From positions 1-11,131 of the forward strand of contig ONQH01000018.1 in the NCBI GenBank assembly GCA_900319885.1: 11,131 nucleotides of DNA, in the 5' to 3' direction. Position numbers and translations under genes: made by a program. The DNA comes from Candidatus Avelusimicrobium ruminicola. GTDB taxonomy: Bacteria; Elusimicrobiota; Elusimicrobia; Elusimicrobiales; Elusimicrobiaceae. A model generated the notes under the pieces. The model worked only from the letters and a program-made list of their open reading frames with translations, had not been told where the DNA came from and did not search any database. Position 1 is the first letter of the stretch; every line of letters begins with the position of its first letter. Positions 1 through 6,759 of this stretch are shown here, piece after piece.

Positions 1-406
1 ATACGCAGAATTTGACAACTACCGCAAACGCACCGAACGTGAAAAAGCAGCCTTGATCGCTTATGGCAAAAAAGATTTCGCCTTAAAAATGCTCCCGATG
101 TACGAAGTATTACTTCGTCAGCAACAGCAGTTGCAAACTGGCAAAGAGGACGCCAAGGCTTTGCAAGATGGGATGCGTATGATTTTAACAGAACTGGATA
201 AGGCCTTTCGTGCCGAAGGCATTACCAAAATGGAGGTTAAAGGCAAACCGTATAACCCGGACACGCAAGAAGTAGTAGCGATGATTCCGGCAGAAAAAAA
301 ACAAGACGGCCTTGTCATAGACGAAGTGAAAATGGGGTTTATGATGCAAGACCAAGTATTGCGCCCGGCTAGTGTAGTAGTAGGCCAGGCCAAAGAAGAA
401 AACTAA
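1..406 (+). CDS. grpE: GrpE nucleotide exchange factor, 3' part
   Basis: GrpE is the cytoplasmic exchange factor that releases ADP from DnaK. The gene is cut by the left edge: the frame is open from base 2, so about 134 C-terminal residues are present and the true start lies outside. The TTG at 53 is an internal Leu codon, not a start. The visible part begins with the GrpE coiled-coil signature YAEFDNYRKRTEREK. A second helical stretch rich in Gln, Lys and Glu follows, then the C-terminal beta domain with GKPYNPDTQEVV, the GLVIDEVKMGF strand and the ending VLRPASVVV, all typical of the family. The usual Phe and His of the G-x-x-F-x-P-x-x-H-E-A motif are Tyr and Gln here. It ends 30 bp before dnaK with no terminator between, so the two are co-transcribed. 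Identification is firm from the motifs and the dnaK neighbour. Confidence 0.95.
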   Translation, partial: YAEFDNYRKRTEREKAALIAYGKKDFALKMLPMYEVLLRQQQQLQTGKEDAKALQDGMRMILTELDKAFRAEGITKMEVKGKPYNPDTQEVVAMIPAEKKQDGLVIDEVKMGFMMQDQVLRPASVVVGQAKEEN

Positions 407-436
407 TTTAAAAATTTCAACAAAAGGAGAAGTATT

Positions 437-2305
437 ATGGCTAAAATTATTGGTATTGACTTAGGAACTTCTAACACAGCAGCGGCTGTGATGGAAGGCG
501 GCAGAGGGACGATTATCCCGTCTGCGGAAGGTAGTTCCATCGGCGGGAAAGCGTTTCCGTCTTATGTGGCGTTTACCAAAGATGGACAAAGACTCGTGGG
601 CGAACCTGCTCGCCGTCAGGCCATCGCCAACCCCGAAGGTACCGTAACCGCCTTCAAACGCAAAATGGGGGAAAACTATAAATTTAATTTGCGCGGTCAA
701 GAATTTACCCCGCAACAACTGTCGGCCTTCGTCTTGCAGAAAGTAAAAAAAGATGCCGAAGCCTTCTTAGGTGAACCCGTGGAAAAAGCCGTTATCACCG
801 TGCCGGCGTATTTTAACGATAACCAACGCCAGGCCACCAAAGACGCAGGCCGCATTGCCGGATTGGACGTAGTGCGCTTGGTAAACGAACCGACGGCGGC
901 TGCCTTGGCTTTTGGGATTGATAAAACAGGTAAAGAACAAAAAATTATGGTCTTTGACCTTGGCGGCGGAACGCTGGATGTAACCATTATGGAAATGGGC
1001 AAAGAAGGTACGTTTGACGTGCTTTCCACCTCTGGCGACACCCAACTGGGTGGTACGGATATGGATAACGCCATCATCAAATGGATGACGGATGACTTCC
1101 GCAAACAAACCGGCATTGATTTGTCTAAAGATAAACAAGCGGCCCAACGTTTAAAAGACGCGGCCGAAAAAGCAAAAATTGAACTTTCCACCACCATGGA
1201 AACGGATATCAACTTGCCGTATATTACTGCCGGCGCCGACGGGGCTAAACACTTGGAAATGACGCTATCTCGCGCAAAACTGGAAAGCCTGGTAGACGAC
1301 ATTGTAAAACGCTGCGGTAAATCTGTAAACCAAGCGTTAAGCGACGCCGGTTTAACGACCAGCCAAATCGACCGCATTATTTTGGTCGGTGGTCCTACCC
1401 GTATGCCGATTGTGCAAAAATACGTGGAAGACCTCGTGGGTAAAAAAATTGAACGCGGCATTGACCCGATGGAATGTGTGGCCATTGGTGCTAGCGTACA
1501 AGCCGGTATTTTAACGGGTGAAGTAAAAGACGTGCTCTTGCTAGACGTTACTCCCTTGTCTTTGGGCTTGGAAACCTTGGGCGGTGTATGCACGCGCTTA
1601 ATTGAACGCAACACCACCATCCCGGTGCGCAAAACGCAAGTGTTCTCTACGGCCTCTGACAATCAACCGGCTGTAACCATTAACGTGTTGCAGGGTGAAC
1701 GTCCTATGGCCAAGGACAACGTGCCGCTGGGGAAATTTGACCTGGACGGAATTCCGCCAGCTCCGCGCGGTGTGCCGCAAATTGAAGTAACCTTTGATAT
1801 TGACGCGAACGGTATTTTGAACGTAACCGCCAAAGACTTAGGTACGCAAAAAGAACAGCACATTACGATTACTTCTTCCAACAAATTAAGTGATGCGGAA
1901 GTAGATAAATTCGTAAAAGAAGCGGAGAAATTTGCGGAAGAAGACAAAAAGCAAAAAGAAATCATTGAAGCCAAAAACCAAGGCGACAGTGTAGTCTTCC
2001 AAACTGAAAAAGCCATGAAGGAATACGGCGATAAAGTCAGCCAAGAAGAACGCGGCAAAATTGAGCAAGCCTTAAGCGACCTCAAAGAAGCCCTCAAAGG
2101 TGATGATGCCGCCAAGATTAAATCGGCTACTGATGCGGCTTTACAGGCCAGCCAAAAATTGGGCGAAGCCATGTACAAAGCGCAACAAGGCGCGGCCGCC
2201 GGAGCGCAAGCAGCGGGTGCTCAACCTAATGCGGGTGCTCAGGCCCAAGCCAATGCCACAGGTGCAAAAGACGACGTGGTAGAAGCCGAAGTAGTAGATA
2301 AATAA
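437..2305 (+). CDS. dnaK: Molecular chaperone DnaK (Hsp70)
   Basis: This is the ATP-driven cytoplasmic chaperone that works with GrpE and DnaJ on unfolded proteins. The 622 residues compare with 638 in E. coli. The ATPase domain (about 1-362) shows the phosphate-1 loop [13 protein letters not shown], the conserved Lys near 74, [18 protein letters not shown] (126-143), [11 protein letters not shown] (150-160), [14 protein letters not shown] (173-186), Thr202 in GDTQLGGTD and VGGPTRMP (317-324). The hydrophobic linker [11 protein letters not shown] (366-376) leads to the substrate-binding beta domain with [18 protein letters not shown] and NVLQGER. A helical lid covers about 485-583. The tail from about 584 is low-complexity Ala/Gly/Gln and ends [11 protein letters not shown], a variant of the usual acidic DnaK tail. 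The start ATG follows AAAGGAGAA (423-431). Small departures are GTSNT where GTTNS is usual and LGGTD where LGGED is usual. No dnaJ follows; a terminator closes the unit. Confidence 0.98.
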   Translation: MAKIIGIDLGTSNTAAAVMEGGRGTIIPSAEGSSIGGKAFPSYVAFTKDGQRLVGEPARRQAIANPEGTVTAFKRKMGENYKFNLRGQEFTPQQLSAFVLQKVKKDAEAFLGEPVEKAVITVPAYFNDNQRQATKDAGRIAGLDVVRLVNEPTAAALAFGIDKTGKEQKIMVFDLGGGTLDVTIMEMGKEGTFDVLSTSGDTQLGGTDMDNAIIKWMTDDFRKQTGIDLSKDKQAAQRLKDAAEKAKIELSTTMETDINLPYITAGADGAKHLEMTLSRAKLESLVDDIVKRCGKSVNQALSDAGLTTSQIDRIILVGGPTRMPIVQKYVEDLVGKKIERGIDPMECVAIGASVQAGILTGEVKDVLLLDVTPLSLGLETLGGVCTRLIERNTTIPVRKTQVFSTASDNQPAVTINVLQGERPMAKDNVPLGKFDLDGIPPAPRGVPQIEVTFDIDANGILNVTAKDLGTQKEQHITITSSNKLSDAEVDKFVKEAEKFAEEDKKQKEIIEAKNQGDSVVFQTEKAMKEYGDKVSQEERGKIEQALSDLKEALKGDDAAKIKSATDAALQASQKLGEAMYKAQQGAAAGAQAAGAQPNAGAQAQANATGAKDDVVEAEVVDK

Positions 2306-2320
2306 GTTTCGTTGAAACTA

Positions 2321-2351
2321 AAAAAGCCCGGTCATAGGACCGGGCTTTTTT
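2321..2351 (+). terminator. Intrinsic terminator after dnaK
   Basis: The arms GCCCGGTC (2326-2333) and GACCGGGC (2338-2345) are perfectly complementary around the 4-nt loop ATAG. Six T follow (2346-2351). Five A before the stem can pair with the T run, so the hairpin could also work on the opposite strand. It lies 15 bp after the dnaK stop and ends the grpE-dnaK transcript. Confidence 0.93.
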
Positions 2352-2360
2352 GTGCCGCCC

Positions 2361-2389
2361 CTGACAGCAAAATTATAAAAATATATAAT
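2361..2389 (+). promoter_or_regulatory. Sigma-70-type promoter for the SPFH gene
   Basis: The -35 box is CTGACA (2361-2366, 5 of 6 to TTGACA), the spacer is exactly 17 bp, and the -10 box is a perfect TATAAT (2384-2389). Transcription would start near 2396 and give a leader of about 19 nt. The promoter lies between the dnaK terminator and the SPFH gene, so that gene is its own unit. This is inferred from consensus match and position. Confidence 0.7.
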
Positions 2390-2414
2390 AAATTATCTTA
2401 CTTAGGAGGTAATT

Positions 2415-3224
2415 ATGAGAGACGTGACCCCTACAAAAATAAATGGGTTTATGATTTTTATCCCGGTAGTGCTGTTCTTTTTGGCATTAGCGGCATTTAG
2501 TTCTTACTTCACGGTTTCTGCCGGTACGGTAGCAGTGAAACTGCGCTTTGGTAAATTGGTCGGCGCATATGGCGAAGGCATCCACTTCAAAATGCCGTTT
2601 ATTGATAGCGTGGAAAAATTTTCGGTACGAATTAAAAAAGATTCATTTAATACAGAGGCGTTTTCAAAAGATTTGCAGACGGTGGGCCTGACGTTGGCAG
2701 TCAATCACCGCATTTTGCCCAAAACGGTAGAATCTATTTACCGTAACTTGGGGCCGGAATATACCAATACTATCTTAAAACCGATGGTAGAAGAGTGGAC
2801 AAAGGCGGTGATTGCTAAATATTCCGCCGATAGTTTAATTGCCAACCGTGTGGAAGTAGCGCGCGAATTAAACGAAATTCTAAAAGAAAAAATGGCTGAA
2901 AAAGAAGTTATTGTATCGGACGTAGCCATTACAAATTTTGAATTTTCCAAGCAATTTTTACGGGCGGTAGAAGAAAAACAAATCGCCGAACAAGAAGCCA
3001 AACGCGCCACCAACTTGGTTGAAAAAGTAAAGAAGGAAGCCGAACAGAAAATTCTGCAGGCGGAAGCGGAAGCCAAATCTTTACGCTTACAGCGTGAGGT
3101 AGTGTCTGACAATTTAATTAAACTGCGTCAAGTGGAAGCGCAACTGAAAGCCATTGATAAATGGGACGGACGTATGCCGACGTATATGGCCGGAGACCAG
3201 ATGCCCTTTGTGATGGCAAAATAA
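2415..3224 (+). CDS. SPFH/prohibitin-family membrane protein
   Basis: The 269-residue protein is built like a bacterial prohibitin/HflC-type protein. It has a short polar N-terminus, one membrane segment at about 12-32, an SPFH (band 7) domain at about 33-185 (VSAGTVAVKLRFGKLVG, GIHFKMPFIDSVEKF), and a long charged coiled coil at about 183-245. The ending AIDKWDGRMPTYMAG resembles the end of bacterial prohibitin homologues. Such proteins form large membrane-bound rings or scaffolds and often modulate membrane proteases such as FtsH; that partner is known for the family but not shown here. The start is supported by a near-perfect Shine-Dalgarno TAGGAGGT (2403-2410) 4 bp before the ATG. There is only one SPFH gene here, not an adjacent hflK-hflC pair, so I give no symbol. 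It has its own promoter and terminator. Confidence 0.9.
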   Translation: MRDVTPTKINGFMIFIPVVLFFLALAAFSSYFTVSAGTVAVKLRFGKLVGAYGEGIHFKMPFIDSVEKFSVRIKKDSFNTEAFSKDLQTVGLTLAVNHRILPKTVESIYRNLGPEYTNTILKPMVEEWTKAVIAKYSADSLIANRVEVARELNEILKEKMAEKEVIVSDVAITNFEFSKQFLRAVEEKQIAEQEAKRATNLVEKVKKEAEQKILQAEAEAKSLRLQREVVSDNLIKLRQVEAQLKAIDKWDGRMPTYMAGDQMPFVMAK

Positions 3225-3238
3225 CCCACTTAAAAAAG

Positions 3239-3244
3239 TATAAT
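3239..3244 (+). promoter_or_regulatory. Possible -10 box for the Sel1-repeat gene
   Basis: A perfect TATAAT sits just upstream of the terminator hairpin. It would place the start of transcription around 3250, inside the left arm of that hairpin, so a transcript beginning there could not form the full terminator. I see no convincing -35 box: at a 17-bp spacing the sequence is GCAAAA. The call rests on the -10 match and on the need for some promoter downstream of a strong terminator. Confidence 0.35.
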
Positions 3245-3276
3245 AAAAGGGAGGAGTGTAAACTCTTCCCTTTTTT
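3245..3276 (+). terminator. Intrinsic terminator after the SPFH gene
   Basis: The arms GGGAGGAGT (3249-3257) and ACTCTTCCC (3262-3270) pair fully with one G-U wobble around the loop GTAA. Six T follow (3271-3276), and four A precede the stem and can pair with them. It ends only 17 bp before the ATG of the next gene. Confidence 0.88.
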
Positions 3277-3285
3277 ATTTGCACC

Positions 3286-3290
3286 GAGGG
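3286..3290 (+). promoter_or_regulatory. Ribosome binding site that sets the Sel1 gene start
   Basis: GAGGG lies 3 bp before the ATG at 3294, a short spacing. An in-frame TTG at 3279 upstream of it lies next to the terminator T run with no Shine-Dalgarno of its own. Starting at 3294 also gives a clean MKKFF membrane segment. Confidence 0.55.
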
Positions 3291-3293
3291 TTT

Positions 3294-4418
3294 ATGAAAA
3301 AATTTTTTACTGCCTTATTAGGTATTTTATTAACGGTAGGATTGTTTACGTTTGCTTTTTACCGCACGCCGGCCGAGCGTGCTTTTACGCAAAATTTCAA
3401 ATTAGCGCAAACGGGGGACGCGGCGGCCTCGCTGGCGGTGGCACACGCGTATGAAAAAGGAGAAGGCACTAAACTCAATAAAGCACAAGCGTTGGAATGG
3501 TACCAGCAAGCCGCGGCACAAGGGTCCAGCCAAGCCGCGTGGGAACTTTTTAATATTTACAGCAAAGGGGAACTAACACCGGCCGATTTGCCGGCGGCGC
3601 TTACGTATTTACAAGCCGCCGCGCAGGCAAATTTTCCGCAGGCTCAATATGAACTGGGCAATCAATATATGCAAGGGACGAATTTGCCGCAACATACAGG
3701 CCAAGCGTATTATTGGTATATGCAAGCCGCCGCGGCCGATTTTCGCCCGGCCAAAGCCAAGGTGGAGGCGCTGAGCACCGAAGACCCCACCCTCTACAAG
3801 GAACTCACCCGTTTTATGCAAGCGTTACAAACCGCCGAACCGGATCCGCAAACGCAATTAGAAATCGGCCAAAGTTACCGCTACGGAACACCCATTATGC
3901 AAGAGGATGCTACTGCGTTTAGTTGGTTCAAAAAAGCGTGGGAAAATTCCAATGAAGAACTTTCGCAGGCGGCGTATGAAATGGCTGACCAATATGCCAA
4001 AGGCGAAGGAGTAGATAAAGATGAAGCGATGGCCGCCCATTTATTTGCCAAAGCGGCTGAACTTAAAAATCCGGCGGCCCAATATCAAATGGGCATTGCG
4101 GCGTATACGGAAAATCCCGCCCGGTTTGAAGATGCCTTTGCCTGGTTTTCAAATGCCGCGGCCCAAGGCCATGCACAAGCGCAATATATGACAGGTTTTA
4201 TGCTGCTGCAAGGCCAAGGGACCCGTAAATCCGTGCCGCTGGCGATTCGCTTTTTTGAACAAGCCGCCGCACAAAATGATGCTTCTGCCCAATATGTATT
4301 GGGCCAAATCTATACGAAAGGATTGGGTGTAAAACGTAACGAATCGCAAGGCCGCGCCTGGTTGGAGAAAGCGGCAGAAAACGGAAATACAGCCGCCCAA
4401 GCCTTGTTAAACAATTAA
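3294..4418 (+). CDS. Membrane-anchored Sel1-repeat (TPR-like) protein
   Basis: The 374-residue protein starts with a signal anchor (about 4-23, MKKFFTALLGILLTVGLF). No clear signal-peptidase site follows, so it is probably held in the inner membrane with the rest outside the cytoplasm. From about 44 to the end it consists of roughly eight Sel1-like repeats of about 36 residues, plus a degenerate one near 153-185. Typical units are AHAYEKGEGTKLNKAQALEWY, YEMADQYAKGEGVDKDEA and YVLGQIYTKGLGVKRN, each continuing into an A-x-x-W-[YF]-x-x-A-A-x-x-G helix pair. Sel1 repeats form alpha-solenoids that serve as protein-protein scaffolds; they have no catalytic residues, and the partner cannot be told from sequence. 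The gene converges on the protease operon, with stop codons only 4 bp apart. Confidence 0.9.
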   Translation: MKKFFTALLGILLTVGLFTFAFYRTPAERAFTQNFKLAQTGDAAASLAVAHAYEKGEGTKLNKAQALEWYQQAAAQGSSQAAWELFNIYSKGELTPADLPAALTYLQAAAQANFPQAQYELGNQYMQGTNLPQHTGQAYYWYMQAAAADFRPAKAKVEALSTEDPTLYKELTRFMQALQTAEPDPQTQLEIGQSYRYGTPIMQEDATAFSWFKKAWENSNEELSQAAYEMADQYAKGEGVDKDEAMAAHLFAKAAELKNPAAQYQMGIAAYTENPARFEDAFAWFSNAAAQGHAQAQYMTGFMLLQGQGTRKSVPLAIRFFEQAAAQNDASAQYVLGQIYTKGLGVKRNESQGRAWLEKAAENGNTAAQALLNN

Positions 4419-4422
4419 AGAA

Positions 4423-5610
4423 TTATTTGTTTGAGTGCCGCCAATCGGGCAGAGGACCAAAAAGGTCTTTTTCGCTCAGTTCCGTTACTTCACCGGTAGA
4501 TACGTTAATGTCGTACGCTTTATAGGCGGTGGGTGTTTCGCGGGTCTGCGGACGGCGGATGGTTACGCGTAAAATATCGTTTTGTTCCAATTCAAAAAAC
4601 TGTTCCAAATGTTCCGGGTCTACGAGAGGATGTTTGTGTATACGCCCCAGTTTTTCCCCATTACGGAATTGCTCTACCGATATAATATACTCGTTAGGAT
4701 GTAAAAGGGCCACCGGCTTATTGAGCACGTGCATCCATTTCCCGGCCTGTGGCGAAGAATTTTTTTCGGCCCAGTTGGCCATCGTTTGCAAAATTTGCAC
4801 AGGGATAGCATAGTGCAGGTTGGGCATTTCCAATTGCACGTTCATTGGTAAATCGGCAAACCAGTCGTACATATGCAATTCCATGGCACTGTCATACCCC
4901 ACATAAATAGCATGCACCTTGCTGTCTTTGCCTAAAAGTGGGGAACCGCAAAAACCGCGTAATTCTTTTTCGGAAGTGTTTTGCAAGAATAATTTGAGCG
5001 GAGTGGCATACAAAACTTTCTGTTGCTGGGCCAGTAGAGGTTGGCCGCCCGTAAAGCCGGGGATATTAAGTTTTTCGCCGGCGGTGGGGGCGTGCTCTGC
5101 GGGTTTTAATACGTTCACAAACGGGAGAACTTCCTGTGGAATTTCAAATAGCGCAATATCCATGCCTTCGGGGTTTCCTCTAAAAACGGTTTTGATAGGT
5201 GCCAGGTGGAAAGTGTGCGGGGCGCTTTGTACTTTTACATAAGGGTCAAAGGAAATATTTTTCATCACATGGGAGGCTGTTACTCCCCACGTTTTTCCGT
5301 TGAGTTCAATGGCAAAGGCCGAGGCAGTTTCCGGCCGGACTACCGCGGTGGAACTTTGTACTTGGAAGGTAGAAGTAAAAGGGTGCCCTTGGCGGAGCGG
5401 GCGCGCGGGGAAGCGTTCTTTTACGTGTGTAATTTGCGTAAGTTTGCGGTCCAAATGCGTTTGTGCCAAGCGTGAAAGTTGTGCCACGCTGGGTTGACGG
5501 ACCACCCGGGTGGAAGGGGCTTTGCGCACGCGTTTTATTTTAGGCAGGGCATACACGCTGCTGCCCAAATGGCTTAAAATAAGTACAGAAAATAATAATT
5601 TTTTCATCAT
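4423..5610 (-). CDS. Exported trypsin-fold protease with Cys nucleophile, copy 3
   Basis: The 395-residue protein opens with a Sec signal peptide (about 1-21, MMKKLLFSVLILSHLGSSVYA), so it acts in the periplasm or outside. A basic segment rich in Arg and Lys follows (about 24-70). A chymotrypsin-like (PA clan, Trypsin_2-type) domain covers about 80-275: catalytic His114 in WGVTASHVM, Asp151 in GMDIALFEIP, and RGFCGSPLLG with Cys221 where serine proteases have Ser (G-x-S-G-S-P). Tyr236 lies in HAIYVGY after the Cys. A C-terminal module (about 295-380) is shared with the two upstream copies: SVEQFRNGEKLG, LEQFFELEQNDILRVTI, YDINVSTGEVTE. This copy has about 20 extra C-terminal residues. It lies 25 bp after copy 2, with only a weak AAGAGA ribosome site, and is last in the operon. 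The fold call is firm; Cys-protease activity is inferred, and an inactive or pure binding role is possible. Confidence 0.85.
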   Translation of the reverse strand: MMKKLLFSVLILSHLGSSVYALPKIKRVRKAPSTRVVRQPSVAQLSRLAQTHLDRKLTQITHVKERFPARPLRQGHPFTSTFQVQSSTAVVRPETASAFAIELNGKTWGVTASHVMKNISFDPYVKVQSAPHTFHLAPIKTVFRGNPEGMDIALFEIPQEVLPFVNVLKPAEHAPTAGEKLNIPGFTGGQPLLAQQQKVLYATPLKLFLQNTSEKELRGFCGSPLLGKDSKVHAIYVGYDSAMELHMYDWFADLPMNVQLEMPNLHYAIPVQILQTMANWAEKNSSPQAGKWMHVLNKPVALLHPNEYIISVEQFRNGEKLGRIHKHPLVDPEHLEQFFELEQNDILRVTIRRPQTRETPTAYKAYDINVSTGEVTELSEKDLFGPLPDWRHSNK

Positions 5611-5635
5611 ACGTTTTTCTCTTAAGTAAAAATAG

Positions 5636-6757
5636 TTAGGGCGTAACAGTGGTTACATCCCCCGTAGATACGTTTACCTCATACAGCACGGTTTGTGTTT
5701 GCTGGGTAAAGGGTTTAGACTGATTGATGGTAAGGCGCAAGACATCATTTTCTTGTAGTTCAAAAAATTGTTCCAAACGCCCCGGATCAATGAGCGGATT
5801 GTATTGAATAAAGCCTATTCTTTCCCCTTGGCGAAGCAATTCAATAGACTCAATAAATTCGGTAGGTTTAAGGAGCCCCACCGGATGCCCCAGGACAGAC
5901 ATCATTCTTCCTGTTTTTGATGCTGCGCCGGCTTCTGCCAGTTCCACCAGATCACTTAGTGCTTGGACAGGAATAGCCATATGAAAAGTCGGCATATTGG
6001 CAGTTACATCGCGGGGCAAATCTTGTAACCATCTTAAATGAGGCAATATCTCTTTGTTAACAAAGCCGATATATATGGCTTGTACTTTGTTGTTTTTTCC
6101 TAAAATGGGCGAACCGCAAAAACCGCGTAACCCCGCTGTGTCCGTTTTTTGAAGTAGTAATTTGGTGGGGGTGGTAATAAGCACTCTTTCTTGCGGGACA
6201 AAGAGGGCCTCCCCATTGGCAAAGCCGGGGATACTTAAAAATTCGCCGGTTATGGGCGCTCGTGCGGACGGTTCCAAAACCGTTACATGGGGGAGAATTT
6301 CAGGCGGAATTTCAAAGATAGCCAAATCTAACCCGTTGCTGTTGGAATTGCCGATGAGAAATTTTTGGATAGGGGCAAACACGGTTTGTGCGCCCGCTTG
6401 TATTTTGATATAAGGGGCTTGGCGAATACTGCTCATTACATGCCCGGCGGTAACCCCTATCGGTTTGCCGAATAACCGGATGGCAAACGCGCTGGCGGTT
6501 TCGGACTCCAAATCGTTAAAGCGTTGTATTTGAAAGGTGTACGGGAGCGGGTGGCCAGGTTTGGGATGTTTTGTAAATCCCGGGGTTGATAATTGGGTGA
6601 TGCGCCGAAGTTTTTGTTCAAATCGGCGTTTTGCTATTTGGGATATACGCGTTACGTTTTTGGGATGAATTTGCTTAAGCGCAGGACGCTTAATACCTCC
6701 CGCATCTAGCGGTATAAGTAAATTCGTAAACAGTATAAGCAAGAGAAATTTTTTCAT
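5636..6757 (-). CDS. Exported trypsin-fold protease with Cys nucleophile, copy 2
   Basis: The 373-residue paralogue sits in the middle of the three-gene operon. A signal peptide (about 1-19, ending LDA) is followed by a strongly basic stretch (about 23-52, with KRRFEQKLRRI). The protease domain shows His106 in GVTAGHVM, Asp144 in GLDLAIFEIP and Cys214 in RGFCGSPILG, with Tyr229 in QAIYIGF. The C-terminal module at about 295-370 has ESIELLRQGERIGF, FFELQENDVLRLTIN and LYEVNVSTGDV. Its last quarter is much closer to copy 1 than the rest, also at DNA level. The start codon comes 2 bp after the stop of copy 1 with no good Shine-Dalgarno (only GGGATAG), so translation is probably coupled. As in the other copies, the nucleophile position is Cys, not Ser. 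Natural substrate unknown. Confidence 0.85.
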   Translation of the reverse strand: MKKFLLLILFTNLLIPLDAGGIKRPALKQIHPKNVTRISQIAKRRFEQKLRRITQLSTPGFTKHPKPGHPLPYTFQIQRFNDLESETASAFAIRLFGKPIGVTAGHVMSSIRQAPYIKIQAGAQTVFAPIQKFLIGNSNSNGLDLAIFEIPPEILPHVTVLEPSARAPITGEFLSIPGFANGEALFVPQERVLITTPTKLLLQKTDTAGLRGFCGSPILGKNNKVQAIYIGFVNKEILPHLRWLQDLPRDVTANMPTFHMAIPVQALSDLVELAEAGAASKTGRMMSVLGHPVGLLKPTEFIESIELLRQGERIGFIQYNPLIDPGRLEQFFELQENDVLRLTINQSKPFTQQTQTVLYEVNVSTGDVTTVTP

Positions 6758-6759
6758 AA

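Noticed and set aside
53-55. TTG as the start of the first gene
   Set aside because: The frame is open upstream to the window edge and encodes the conserved GrpE sequence YAEFDNYRKRTEREK before it.
697-1662. Long antisense reading frame (321 codons) opposite dnaK
   Set aside because: It lies wholly within the certain dnaK gene, has no ribosome site and a composition typical of the complement of a conserved gene.
1663-2178. Second antisense reading frame opposite the 3' part of dnaK
   Set aside because: Same reasoning: mirror of a conserved coding sequence, no start signals, no recognisable protein.
2312-2500. Small plus-strand frame across the dnaK terminator
   Set aside because: It runs through the terminator and promoter and overlaps the well-supported SPFH start in another frame.
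3279-3281. TTG as the start of the Sel1-repeat gene
   Set aside because: It lies next to the terminator T run without a Shine-Dalgarno; ATG 3294 has GAGGG before it and gives a clean membrane segment.
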